38,885 nt of DNA from a virus. Below are positions 18,063-25,161 of the stretch, piece by piece. Below the pieces are notes generated by a model. It saw only the letters and a program-made list of their open reading frames with translations, had not been told where the DNA came from and searched no databases. The stretch spans positions 1 through 38,885 of the IMG/VR virus record IMGVR_UViG_3300042691_026659. One strand, written 5' to 3'. The position numbers were made by a program, and so were the translations under genes. Each line of letters begins with the position of its first letter. Position 1 is the stretch's first letter.

Positions 18063-18835
18063 TCTGCGGCCCCCAGCATGTCGAGTTGTTCCGGTTGGGG
18101 AGCCTTCGCAGCCTCTACAAACATATCGGGCTGAGCGTAGGCGTCGCGGATGCGCTTGCAGGCAATGTCAAAATACTTCGGTTCGCACTCGATCCCGATG
18201 AACCGCCGACCAAGTTTGACCGCAGCCACGCCCGTTGTGCCGCTACCCATGAACGGGTCAAGGATGGTGCGGGCGTCTGGAAACTGTTGGACGCACCACC
18301 GCATAACTTCGATTGGCTTCTGCGTCGGGTGTTGGCGCTCTTGGCCTACTTCGCTGTCGCGCTGAACGCCCATCCACATATGGCGCTTAATGCGATCTGC
18401 TCCAGTCTTTGAGCACCACGCCACCTCAAACTCGGAAAAGTCGCCGCTGCCAGCCCCTAGTGTCTTGTCCCAAATCAGCCACCGACCACGGGGCAGTTCA
18501 TAGGCGAAATGATTAGCGCCCCACAAAATGCACGGCCAGCGCAACAGCGCCGAAGGATCAAACGGAATATCGTCGTTTATAATGCCCGTCGCGCCAAGGG
18601 TCACGCCTTTGCCCCGATCCCCTGCAGACCCGCGCCTGTGACCAATCCCATACGGCGGATCAGTCACCACTGCGTCCACCCTTGGGAGAAGCGGGAGAAG
18701 TTCCCGGCAATCTCCAAGGTAAAGTTCGCAGTCGCCAATCGTTTCCTTTCGGAACGACTGGAGCCGCTCGCGCATGTTGGAAATGGCGAGGTCGTAGCAC
18801 TTGCGGGAATTGTCGGCGGGGTCATAATCATCCAT
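18059..18835 (-). CDS. DNA methyltransferase (beta-class N6-adenine or N4-cytosine type)
   Basis: The product has 258 aa. The catalytic motif IV DPPY is at 59-62, a HPTQKP motif at 169-174, and the SAM-binding motif I region DPFMGSGTT at 193-201. DPPY before FxGxG is the beta-class order shared with CcrM and HinfI. It lacks the C-terminal extension of CcrM (about 100 residues longer), so its target need not be GANTC. No restriction partner is next to it. It lies between the terminase genes, so it acts late. It probably protects packaged DNA or alters gene control. Confidence 0.85.
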   Translation of the reverse strand: MDDYDPADNSRKCYDLAISNMRERLQSFRKETIGDCELYLGDCRELLPLLPRVDAVVTDPPYGIGHRRGSAGDRGKGVTLGATGIINDDIPFDPSALLRWPCILWGANHFAYELPRGRWLIWDKTLGAGSGDFSEFEVAWCSKTGADRIKRHMWMGVQRDSEVGQERQHPTQKPIEVMRWCVQQFPDARTILDPFMGSGTTGVAAVKLGRRFIGIECEPKYFDIACKRIRDAYAQPDMFVEAAKAPQPEQLDMLGAAE

Positions 18836-19200
18836 CAGTGCCGCGCCTCCACGTCCTGCTCAAGCTTGTCGATCAGTTCGGCCAAGGCCCCCGATGAAAC
18901 CTTCTGCCAAAGGGCAACGAAGGCGTCGTCTCCCTTGACCGTGAGGTCCGTTTCCTTCGGGATGATCTGAGCCACGACACGGAGGTAGGTCGCCGGGTCC
19001 TCTTCCCGAACCTTGGACAGAACCGCCTTGCCGTGCTTTTCGAAATCCTCAGCCACGGCCGACAGGAAATCTTCGGTGATCTTGTGCCGCGATCCTTTCG
19101 GGCGGCCGGCAGCGTTACCAGTCCATTCTTGACCGGCCTTAAACGGCTTCAAATTGCTCAGTTTCTTCTCAGTTGTATCTGAGACCGGCTTTTTGCTCAT
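18835..19200 (-). CDS. Putative terminase small subunit (DUF5681-like)
   Basis: The product has 121 aa. The N-terminal part carries the FKAGQEWTGNAAGRPKGSR pattern (positions about 19-37), typical of the DUF5681 group commonly encoded just before phage terminases. The rest is helical (FLSAVAEDFEKHGKAVL, FVALWQKVSSGALAELIDKL). It would recognise the packaging site and recruit TerL. Start ATG 19200 overlaps the upstream stop by ATGA. The assignment depends on motif plus position. Confidence 0.62.
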   Translation of the reverse strand: MSKKPVSDTTEKKLSNLKPFKAGQEWTGNAAGRPKGSRHKITEDFLSAVAEDFEKHGKAVLSKVREEDPATYLRVVAQIIPKETDLTVKGDDAFVALWQKVSSGALAELIDKLEQDVEARH

Positions 19201-19709
19201 TGTGCCCCCGCTGTGAACGGAGGGCGGCAGGGGGCGGCGTCGACTTCGCAGCGGATTAAGGTCTGCCCAACCACCTCGCCAACCGATGATCGTGAACACC
19301 GTTTCTGATACCCGACCGCTTGGTCGAGTTGCATAAACGCCTCGCCGTGATTAAAGCGGACGGTTTCAGCCCATGCCTTCTGTGCGCTTTCTTCGGCCCC
19401 GTCTGCGGTTGCCCATTGGCTTCCAACCACACGAACAGGTGAGAGGCAGGATTGCTTTGTTTCCCGCTGTTCGATCGCCTTGACGCGAGTTCCTGTGTGT
19501 TTCTTGGCGGCTCCTGAGGCTCCGGCCGGGATGCTGACCAACAGCATGAATATCAAGCCCCAGACGATAGCGGCGAAGGCGTAGCGGCCTGAGGTCCAGT
19601 TGTTCTGTTCTGTCGGCCAATCAAGCGGCAGAAGCGGCTGCACCGGGCGGCTGTAGGTTGCCCAGTATTCCTCTAAGGGATCGCGTTCTGGCGTGGTGTC
19701 TTGAGCCAT
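19197..19709 (-). CDS. Single-span membrane protein, function unknown
   Basis: The product has 170 aa. It has an acidic, aromatic N-terminal cytoplasmic part, one membrane span at about 45-63 (FAAIVWGLIFMLLVSIPAG) and a larger exported part with four cysteines that could form disulphides. Start ATG 19709 was chosen over upstream options because it follows the 26-aa gene by 2 bases. No family recognised. A superinfection-exclusion or envelope role is possible but unproven. Confidence 0.5.
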   Translation of the reverse strand: MAQDTTPERDPLEEYWATYSRPVQPLLPLDWPTEQNNWTSGRYAFAAIVWGLIFMLLVSIPAGASGAAKKHTGTRVKAIEQRETKQSCLSPVRVVGSQWATADGAEESAQKAWAETVRFNHGEAFMQLDQAVGYQKRCSRSSVGEVVGQTLIRCEVDAAPCRPPFTAGAQ

Positions 19710-19711
19710 GA

Positions 19712-19792
19712 CTAGTCCCTCCGTGCTGCCAGCCAAATCCAAAGGGCGGGCAGGCCGATTAAGCCTATGAAAAGGAACAGAACATCGATCAT
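19712..19792 (-). CDS. 26-residue membrane peptide
   Basis: A 26-aa product, MIDVLFLFIGLIGLPALW then IWLAARRD: almost one hydrophobic span with a basic C-terminal end (positive-inside). ATG overlaps the upstream stop by ATGA, and the next gene starts 2 bases after its stop. The coupling supports reality, but its size leaves doubt. Confidence 0.42.
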   Translation of the reverse strand: MIDVLFLFIGLIGLPALWIWLAARRD

Positions 19793-20130
19793 TGCGCTGC
19801 CTCCGGTAGGTCGAACGGAATGTCTGCAACGGCCCCGACTTCGAGGACGCTCACGGTCCAGTCAGCTCCGATGATGAACTGCATGTCGCCTTCGATCATG
19901 GGCGAGTAAATATCGGCTGGGCGCTGATCCTGAAGCGGCCTGATCTCGATATGGACGAGGCCGTCAGCTTGGACGAGGGCGACTGTCGTTCCTTTTGGCG
20001 CGGGGGTAGATGTTTTAGCTTCGAACCCTACGTCCATAATGCAGCGATCAAGATAGGGCTGACGTGGTGCGCCCGGCTTTGCAGGCGGCGGTTCAAACCC
20101 TGAATGAAAGTAGATGCGCACTCTCGTCAT
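19789..20130 (-). CDS. Hypothetical protein of the late operon head
   Basis: The product has 113 aa, probably beta-rich (VRIYFHSGFEPP, GLVHIEIRPL, DMQFIIGADWTVSVLEVG). No recognised domain. It overlaps the preceding gene by ATGA and the following micro-gene by ATGA. As one of the first products from the 20403-20432 promoter it may be regulatory or a host-interaction protein. Confidence 0.5.
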   Translation of the reverse strand: MTRVRIYFHSGFEPPPAKPGAPRQPYLDRCIMDVGFEAKTSTPAPKGTTVALVQADGLVHIEIRPLQDQRPADIYSPMIEGDMQFIIGADWTVSVLEVGAVADIPFDLPEAAQ

Positions 20131-20396
20131 TGCTGGTTTCCCTCCAGTTGAACGGAAAACGGCCGCACCCTTCCCGATGCGGCCGTTAATGCGGTTGCCC
20201 GCCCCCGAAATTGTCCAAACCTAAAAGCGATGCACCCAAGGTCAGAGCGCATGGCCTTGACGGCTTGCTGATTCAAGAATAACGTCGGCGGCTGGATGTC
20301 CTGGTCAGGGGCACCGCTGACGTTAACCGAACCGATTGAGACAATGCCCGATTTTGGGCGTAGTTTCAAGCGGCTAATGGTGTTTTGTGTTGACAT
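20127..20396 (-). CDS. First gene of the late leftward operon, unknown function
   Basis: The product has 89 aa, beginning STQNTISRLKLRPKSG. No domain was recognised. Start ATG 20396 lies 7 bases downstream of the promoter -10 box, so the transcript would have little or no leader. An in-frame upstream start at 20438 would precede the promoter and is less likely. It overlaps the next gene by ATGA. Confidence 0.55.
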   Translation of the reverse strand: MSTQNTISRLKLRPKSGIVSIGSVNVSGAPDQDIQPPTLFLNQQAVKAMRSDLGCIAFRFGQFRGRATALTAASGRVRPFSVQLEGNQQ

Positions 20397-20402
20397 GACC
20401 TG

Positions 20403-20432
20403 CTTATACGTGTATGTTGATCGGTTTGTCAA
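20403..20432 (-). promoter_or_regulatory. Strong sigma70-type promoter of the late leftward operon
   Basis: On the leftward strand TTGACA (20432-20427) and TATAAG (20408-20403) are separated by 18 bases, close to consensus. The expected start of transcription is at about 20396, the first base of the downstream ATG, which implies a leaderless mRNA. A second TTGACA (20462-20457) lies upstream, in a partly similar context (GTTGAT next to TGTCAA). Confidence 0.68.
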
Positions 20433-20487
20433 TTCCAAAAAGTTAACAAAATCAACGTGTCAAGAGCCAAAAAGGGCCTTGACTGCG

Positions 20488-20793
20488 CTATTTCGCCACA
20501 CCCCCATCTAGAGCCTTCTGATTGGCCTTATCCGCCTCCGCCATCATGGGGAGCATCGGCTCTGACGGCCGCGCCGCTCTCGCCTTGGCTTTCCGATCCA
20601 GTCGCGCCCGCGTTGCCGGCATGGCCAAGTTTAAAAACGATTGAACATCATATCTGAAGCGCCCTCCAGGCGTCTGGAACGCTTTAATCTTGCCTTCCTC
20701 TGCCCATTGGCGTAGAACAGGTAAAGAAATTGACAGAATACGCGCTGCCTCTTGTGCCCTATAGAATTTCTGTTTTTCCTCGTCTTGTTTCAT
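20488..20793 (-). CDS. Excisionase-like MerR-type winged-helix DNA-binding protein
   Basis: The product has 101 aa. Residues 10-54 form the HTH_17/excisionase-type winged helix: FYRAQEAARILSISLPVLRQ then WAEEGKIKAF and TPGGRFRYDVQSFL. The C-terminal part is basic then Met/Ala-rich. Such proteins act as recombination directionality factors with tyrosine integrases or as small regulators. It ends the replication operon just before the late promoter, so a regulator of that promoter is the alternative. RBS AAGGAAGG precedes the ATG. Confidence 0.7.
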   Translation of the reverse strand: MKQDEEKQKFYRAQEAARILSISLPVLRQWAEEGKIKAFQTPGGRFRYDVQSFLNLAMPATRARLDRKAKARAARPSEPMLPMMAEADKANQKALDGGVAK

Positions 20794-20811
20794 TTCTTGG
20801 CCTTCCTTGGC

Positions 20812-21540
20812 CTAACCGTTTATTAATTCTTGAAGCATCTTGATCTTTTGCTTCGTTTCATCATCCCAATCTGCTTTACGCCTTCTCACGTCGAGTTGGA
20901 TATACGCTCGCTGAAAGTGCCCTAAACAGAAGGATTTCCCCGGAACCGTCTCACAGCCGCAGTAACCGTGGTCATTGAGCGGATCGCCGTATATCCATTT
21001 ACAACCCCTTCCCACGGCCTCTAGCGTGACCCAGGACGCCCTATCTGGTTCTGGGGTAGGCGCAGGTAGCGGAGACGCGACAATCGCCGCCAGTGGCGCT
21101 GTACGTGGCTTTAAAGCGGCCCTGCGAAGCTGAGCGTTGATCTTGCGATTGGCGTGGCCTGCGCCCTGCTTGCAGATGTTCCCGAGCTTGTGGGCCGGCA
21201 GCCGCAAACGATGCGCTTTTCCAATTATGCTCGATCGGGTAAAATCAACCTCGTAAACGGTCTTGATCTCGATTGCGATCCGAGCGGCGGAGATGCCGGC
21301 CTTCCAGCGGTCGGTTAGCAAAGCCTCAAGCTGCGGCGTCCAACGGGATTGCACGTCGCATTCTCTAGGTTGTAGACACAGGTGATAGGCTTTGTGTTTA
21401 ACGGAGCCGGGAGTGCAACCGGGAAACAGGCGGTCGGCGATGGCCTCGATCGTGTAGCCCAGTTTCCAAAGCCGTTGCAGGGTGCGGACGTGGGCCGGGG
21501 TCCAGTGGCGGTTTTTGTAGGTGTATTTGATCTCTGTCAT
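20812..21540 (-). CDS. GcrA-family cell-cycle regulator with two HTH domains
   Basis: The product has 242 aa. Two successive GcrA/SANT-like helix-turn-helix units are visible: 12-55 (HWTPAHVRTLQRLWKLGYT, then GCTPGSVKHKAYHL) and 67-113 (RWTPQLEALLTDRWKAGIS, then SSIIGKAHRLRL). A Pro/Ala linker (about 145-166) leads to the GcrA C-terminal signature GCKWIYGDP (179-187) and a Cys/His cluster (C180, C194, C196, C205, H208). Host GcrA has a single HTH, binds sigma70-RNA polymerase and responds to methylated GANTC promoters. The ATG overlaps the upstream 49-aa gene. It probably redirects host or phage transcription before the late operon. Confidence 0.8.
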   Translation of the reverse strand: MTEIKYTYKNRHWTPAHVRTLQRLWKLGYTIEAIADRLFPGCTPGSVKHKAYHLCLQPRECDVQSRWTPQLEALLTDRWKAGISAARIAIEIKTVYEVDFTRSSIIGKAHRLRLPAHKLGNICKQGAGHANRKINAQLRRAALKPRTAPLAAIVASPLPAPTPEPDRASWVTLEAVGRGCKWIYGDPLNDHGYCGCETVPGKSFCLGHFQRAYIQLDVRRRKADWDDETKQKIKMLQELING

Positions 21541-21686
21541 TCGATCACCCATAGGCAGGCGTGCGGCCCGTGGACCTTGAAATGATAGCGCCAATAAAGG
21601 CGGGCTAATCGGTTGAACTTCTGCGGGTCGCGTGCCTTGCGCTTTTTGCGCTCGTATTTGCGGAGGCGGTGACAGTTGCTGCTCAT
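21537..21686 (-). CDS. 49-residue basic protein coupled to the GcrA-like gene
   Basis: A 49-aa product, very basic and aromatic (SSNCHRLRKYERKKRKARDP, then LARLYWRYHFKVHG). It overlaps both neighbours by ATGA (start at 21686 with the upstream stop, end at 21537 with the GcrA-like start). Charge suggests nucleic-acid or ribosome contact. Function unknown. Confidence 0.55.
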   Translation of the reverse strand: MSSNCHRLRKYERKKRKARDPQKFNRLARLYWRYHFKVHGPHACLWVIE

Positions 21687-21973
21687 TCGGCGGCTTCCCT
21701 GAGATACCGAGGAGCCGTGAACCGTTCATCGATTGCCGGTGGCTGTTCCGGTTCGACCCGTCCCGTCATCAGGCCGTGGAGCTTTTGCAGTTCGCCTACG
21801 ATTTCAGCGTTTGCGATTTCCCAGCGGTAGGTCACGCCCCGGATTTGCTGGACGGCTCCCGATCGGATGATGTCGATCATCCTCTCAACGTCCTGAAGCC
21901 CTGCTGCGAGCTGGTGCCCGCGATCGTTCATGTCCCGTCGCATTTGTTCGATTTGGTCTAGTAAATCGCTCAT
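21683..21973 (-). CDS. Small helical protein after the helicase gene
   Basis: The product has 96 aa, mostly helical: SDLLDQIEQMRRDMNDRGHQ, then AAGLQDVERMIDIIRSGA and IVGELQKLHGLMTG. Start ATG 21973 overlaps the helicase stop as ATGA. Possible helicase-loading or accessory factor by position only. No family recognised. Confidence 0.55.
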   Translation of the reverse strand: MSDLLDQIEQMRRDMNDRGHQLAAGLQDVERMIDIIRSGAVQQIRGVTYRWEIANAEIVGELQKLHGLMTGRVEPEQPPAIDERFTAPRYLREAAE

Positions 21974-23400
21974 TTCGTGCCCCCAGTTCCCCTCAGATAG
22001 CCGCGATCCCTGATCGCATTCGCTCCAATACACCCAAACGCTTCAATCACCCCCGTGCGGCCGTTGCGGTTCTTTGCGACGACTAGTTCCAAGATGTTCT
22101 CAGCCGCTTGCAGCCGGTCTAGCCTGTCCTGTTCCCGTTCCGCATTGTCCTCTCGCGTGTTGGCGAGATAGTAGGCTGGCCGATAAAGGAAAATCACGCT
22201 CGACGCGTCCTCTTCGATCGCGCCGCTGTCCTTCAAGTCCGATAGGCCGGGGCGGCGGTTTTCGCGCCCTTCAACGCCACGATTAAGCTGGCAAAGGCCG
22301 ATCACAGCGCAGTCGAGGTCCTTCGCTAAGGTCGCCAAGCCGTCCGTGATTTCGGCGATTTCACGGGGGCGATTGCCGAGATACTGGCCAGAGGCGCGAA
22401 CCAAGCCGATGTGGTCCACGAAGATCGTTTCGAGCTTCTGACCCTTGGCGGCGAGCGCATTGGCGTGGCGACGGGCGCGGGCGGATATTTCCGCAATCGT
22501 CAATCCGCGCTGCTCCTCGATCTTGAGAGGCAGTTGGGCGATCCGTTCAGCGGCAGCGTTCAACCGATTTCGGATCGGACCCGATCGCAAAACGGGGTCG
22601 CCGTTCTGTATGGACTCGTACCAAATCGGGGCTTGTGCTGCGAATGCGGCATTGGCCAACATGCGGGCACCCATCTGCTCTTGAACCATTTCGAGCGAGA
22701 AAAACAGCGATGGTGCCGTCTTGGCAGCGGTCATAAATGCGTGCACGGCAAAGGCGGATTTACCCATGCCAGGCCGGCCGGCGACGATCGAGAGCTGCCC
22801 ACGTGGCCAGCCACCCAAGATGTCATCGAGATCGTGCAGACCAGTGGTGACGTTGGGGCTGATCTCGTTGTCGATCCGGCTCAGAGCGACCGTGACCGCA
22901 TCGGAGCCGCTCCCCACCGTCCGCTTCTTTTGGGTCGTCGTGCTGAGGATTTCGTCCAAATAGCCCATAGCCTCGGAAATCGCGTCAGCGAGATCACGGC
23001 CGCCGTGAAGGTCCATCACAAGACCGGATGTCGTGGCCTCAAGATCGCGGCGGATGCGGGCGTCGTGCAAATTCGCTAACAACGGCCGAACGGGCTCAAT
23101 ACGCAGCCCTATGTCCCGTGTCAGGCGGCGTAGATACTCGCCATAGGTAATTCCCTCACCGATCAACCGCCCGCAGTCGAGGCCCTGTAGAACCGTCGTT
23201 AGGGTCGGTTCCCGTCCAGACTTGCACGTCGCGCGAATAGCCTCGACAACCTCGGCATGATCCGGCCAAGCAAAGTCACGCTCTCCGATTTCGTGGATAA
23301 TGCTCCCGGCCTTCTCGGCGTTAAGCATCATCCAGCCGATCAGGCGCTGCTCGTTCTCGGCGTCCAAATCAGAACGGCTGTAATCGTGTTGCATGTCCAT
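21970..23400 (-). CDS. dnaB: Replicative DNA helicase, DnaB-type
   Basis: The product has 476 aa, the full bacterial/phage DnaB length. The N-terminal helical domain (about 10-110) is followed by a linker and a RecA-like core: Walker A GRPGMGKS at 208-215, SLEM near 235-238, Walker B IFVDH at 326-330, and the GLCQLNRGVEGRENRRPGL stretch then DLKDSGAIEEDA typical of DnaB motif H4. It unwinds DNA ahead of the replisome, 5' to 3'. It overlaps the initiator gene by one base (TAATG), the same pairing as lambda O/P-type modules. Confidence 0.92.
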   Translation of the reverse strand: MDMQHDYSRSDLDAENEQRLIGWMMLNAEKAGSIIHEIGERDFAWPDHAEVVEAIRATCKSGREPTLTTVLQGLDCGRLIGEGITYGEYLRRLTRDIGLRIEPVRPLLANLHDARIRRDLEATTSGLVMDLHGGRDLADAISEAMGYLDEILSTTTQKKRTVGSGSDAVTVALSRIDNEISPNVTTGLHDLDDILGGWPRGQLSIVAGRPGMGKSAFAVHAFMTAAKTAPSLFFSLEMVQEQMGARMLANAAFAAQAPIWYESIQNGDPVLRSGPIRNRLNAAAERIAQLPLKIEEQRGLTIAEISARARRHANALAAKGQKLETIFVDHIGLVRASGQYLGNRPREIAEITDGLATLAKDLDCAVIGLCQLNRGVEGRENRRPGLSDLKDSGAIEEDASSVIFLYRPAYYLANTREDNAEREQDRLDRLQAAENILELVVAKNRNGRTGVIEAFGCIGANAIRDRGYLRGTGGTK

Positions 23401-24548
23401 TAGTTTTGCTCCTCGGACATGCGGAGCATTCGCTCTCGGTCCGCCTGCATCCGTTCACGGGTTTCGTTCAAGGCGTTTTCACGCAAACGCGCGTCGGCCT
23501 CGTAATCGAAGGCGGCCGGTCCAAACTGGGGTGATTTGCGGTCCGACGCTTTAGGCGTTTCGGTTTTCAAAAGGTATTTACGGCCGATCCAGTTTTTCCA
23601 AGTCAGCGACCAATCGAGCTTTTTGCCCTTGGCACCGGGTGCCGCCAAAAAGTAATTCCGGAAAGCCTCGGCTTCCTTTCGGACCTCTACGTCGGTGATG
23701 CGGTACGTTTCGAGAGCCCACTCCCCCAGCGCTCGGGTCAACTGCCAGTCGTTTGGCAATCGTGTCCCGCTATTCGCTGCCGATCGCTTGGCGCGACGTT
23801 GAGCGGCTTCAAGTTCGGTTTGCGCGTGGCTGCGGATGATCGCCAGAACGTCATTCGGCGATGGGGTCTTGAGTTGTATAACGTCCTTTGCGGCGCGGTT
23901 GCAGACCGCCTGCAAGTCGATGCCTGGAAACTCTTCGGCCAACGATGCCGAAGTCCCGTTCAAGACGGTTAGCTTTCCATCCTCGAAAACGACGCTAGGC
24001 TCGTTCCCCCCTTGGGGGGTTAGGGGGGAAGTATTATTAGTTCTATCTAAGTTATTATCTATAGTGTTGGTGCGCGCCTGGTGCGCGCCTGGTGCTTGCC
24101 TGGTGCGCGCCTGGTGTTCAGCCTGGTAATTTGCCTGGTGTAGCGTCTCCTGAATAAGCTGATATTTCTTGAAATTACAGATAGTTATGATCTGTATTTG
24201 GTTGGTGCTGCGGTTGTTGTCTTGCTTGGCACAAAACCGGGTAATCATCGCTTCGCGCTCAAGGCGCTTCAGAAAGTACCTGACTTTATCAACAGTCCAG
24301 CCCCACCGCTTAGCAAGCTCCCCGTGAGCCTCCATAACGTCGCCCGGATCGATGATGACAATGGTTCCCTTGTTGAGTTTGCGCCGCGTTTCAACCGACG
24401 CCATAGACAGCAAGTGCAACCATGCAAAGCCATCACACCAAGGCTTAGCTTGAAACGCCGGATGATCAAAAACCTCACGGCTGACAAAAAACGAGTTGCT
24501 TGTATCAGCCTCGTTTATATCGCCGCCGTTGTGCCCTATGTTGCTCAT
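23400..24548 (-). CDS. Replication initiator, lambda O-like organisation
   Basis: The product has 382 aa. Residues about 20-125 carry a winged-helix DNA-binding region (FFVSREVFDHPAFQAKPWCD; ELAKRWGWTVDKVRYFLKRL). A hydrophilic linker (about 135-175, HQANYQAEHQARTRQ) is encoded by six DNA iterons, followed by a Pro/Gly stretch and a C-terminal helical domain that probably contacts the helicase (WSLTWKNWIGRKYLL; C-terminal Arg/Glu coil). ATG 24548 with AGAGGA upstream is chosen over TTG 24554. The gene carries its own probable origin. Confidence 0.78.
   Translation of the reverse strand: MSNIGHNGGDINEADTSNSFFVSREVFDHPAFQAKPWCDGFAWLHLLSMASVETRRKLNKGTIVIIDPGDVMEAHGELAKRWGWTVDKVRYFLKRLEREAMITRFCAKQDNNRSTNQIQIITICNFKKYQLIQETLHQANYQAEHQARTRQAPGAHQARTNTIDNNLDRTNNTSPLTPQGGNEPSVVFEDGKLTVLNGTSASLAEEFPGIDLQAVCNRAAKDVIQLKTPSPNDVLAIIRSHAQTELEAAQRRAKRSAANSGTRLPNDWQLTRALGEWALETYRITDVEVRKEAEAFRNYFLAAPGAKGKKLDWSLTWKNWIGRKYLLKTETPKASDRKSPQFGPAAFDYEADARLRENALNETRERMQADRERMLRMSEEQN
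24031..24139. other. Probable origin of replication: six iterons plus AT-rich block
   Basis: Six copies of GCCTGGT lie at 24076, 24087, 24098, 24109, 24121 and 24133, spaced 11, 11, 11, 12 and 12 bases, so they fall near one face of the helix. Longer copies read GCGCGCCTGGT. A 36-base AT-rich stretch (24031-24066, TATTATTAG and TTATTATCTA within) abuts them. Iterons next to an unwinding element inside the initiator gene copy the lambda origin layout. Confidence 0.72.
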
Positions 24549-24550
24549 AC

Positions 24551-24721
24551 TCAATCCTCTGTCTCAAGTTGCCGCAACATCTCGATCGCGTTGCCTTTCT
24601 GGCGTAGCGAGAGGTCAGAGCGGCTTAGGATTTCAATGATCGCCTTCTGCTTGCGGGCGCGGGTGAGCGGCGGCAGGCTTGGACGGCGAAACGGCAGCGG
24701 GATGCGGGTGGGCTTGTTCAT
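24551..24721 (-). CDS. 56-residue basic helical protein
   Basis: A 56-aa product: Pro/Arg-rich start (NKPTRIPLPFRRPSLPP) then a helix (KQKAIIEILSRSDLSLRQKG). Its stop lies 2 bases from the initiator ATG. Compact and tightly packed in the replication operon. Function unknown. Confidence 0.5.
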   Translation of the reverse strand: MNKPTRIPLPFRRPSLPPLTRARKQKAIIEILSRSDLSLRQKGNAIEMLRQLETED

Positions 24722-24723
24722 AC

Positions 24724-24990
24724 TCAAGCCCTACCCGACCAAGAGGCTTGCCAATTCAGCGAGTAGAGAATGACGGTATCGCCGTCGCGGATGCCTGCCA
24801 TATGCTCGGCGTGCATGTAGGCGGCGGCAGCGTCCCAGCAGAGCCATTCGGAGACGCTGGCCGGACCCTTGCCGCGCCAGACGAGGACCAAGCTCTTAGG
24901 GTCTGCGCGCTGGGCTGTGAACACTTCCTCAACAGGTTGTTCACAAGACGATGGGGGGTTGACGTCCGGGGGGAGTTCGCTTAGAAGCAT
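24724..24990 (-). CDS. First gene of the replication operon, unknown
   Basis: The product has 88 aa. ATG 24990 is chosen because AAAGGATC lies 9 bases upstream. ATG 25008 is possible but lacks a site. The C-terminal half has KSLVLVWRGKGPASVSEWL and AAAYMHAEHMAGIRDGDTVI, suggesting a small alpha/beta fold. No family recognised. Confidence 0.5.
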   Translation of the reverse strand: MLLSELPPDVNPPSSCEQPVEEVFTAQRADPKSLVLVWRGKGPASVSEWLCWDAAAAYMHAEHMAGIRDGDTVILYSLNWQASWSGRA

Positions 24991-25130
24991 AGTTGCTGAT
25001 CCTTTCATGGACGGCAGATGGCCTGTCCTCTTGTGCTAGGGGGTATGGTTGGTTCCCAAAGTTGCGTCCCGGTCCTGCAAGACCCCGACGCGCTCACGCA
25101 CACAATTCGCAAATCACACGATGAATGAAT

Positions 25131-25158
25131 AAGCCCCAGGTGTCTAGACCTGGGGCTT
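25131..25158 (-). terminator. Perfect 11-bp hairpin after the winged-helix-like gene
   Basis: AAGCCCCAGGT/ACCTGGGGCTT (25131-25141 with 25148-25158), loop 6 bases, starts just downstream of the leftward gene stop and is followed by ATTCATTCATC on that strand. On the other strand CATTTATTTTGG follows. It probably ends the regulator-side transcript and separates it from the replication operon. Confidence 0.65.
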
Positions 25159-25161
25159 CAT

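Noticed and set aside
24072-24139. CRISPR-like array of GCCTGGT repeats
   Set aside because: The repeats are only 7-11 bp and the spacing is 11-12 bp, too short for CRISPR; iterons explain them.
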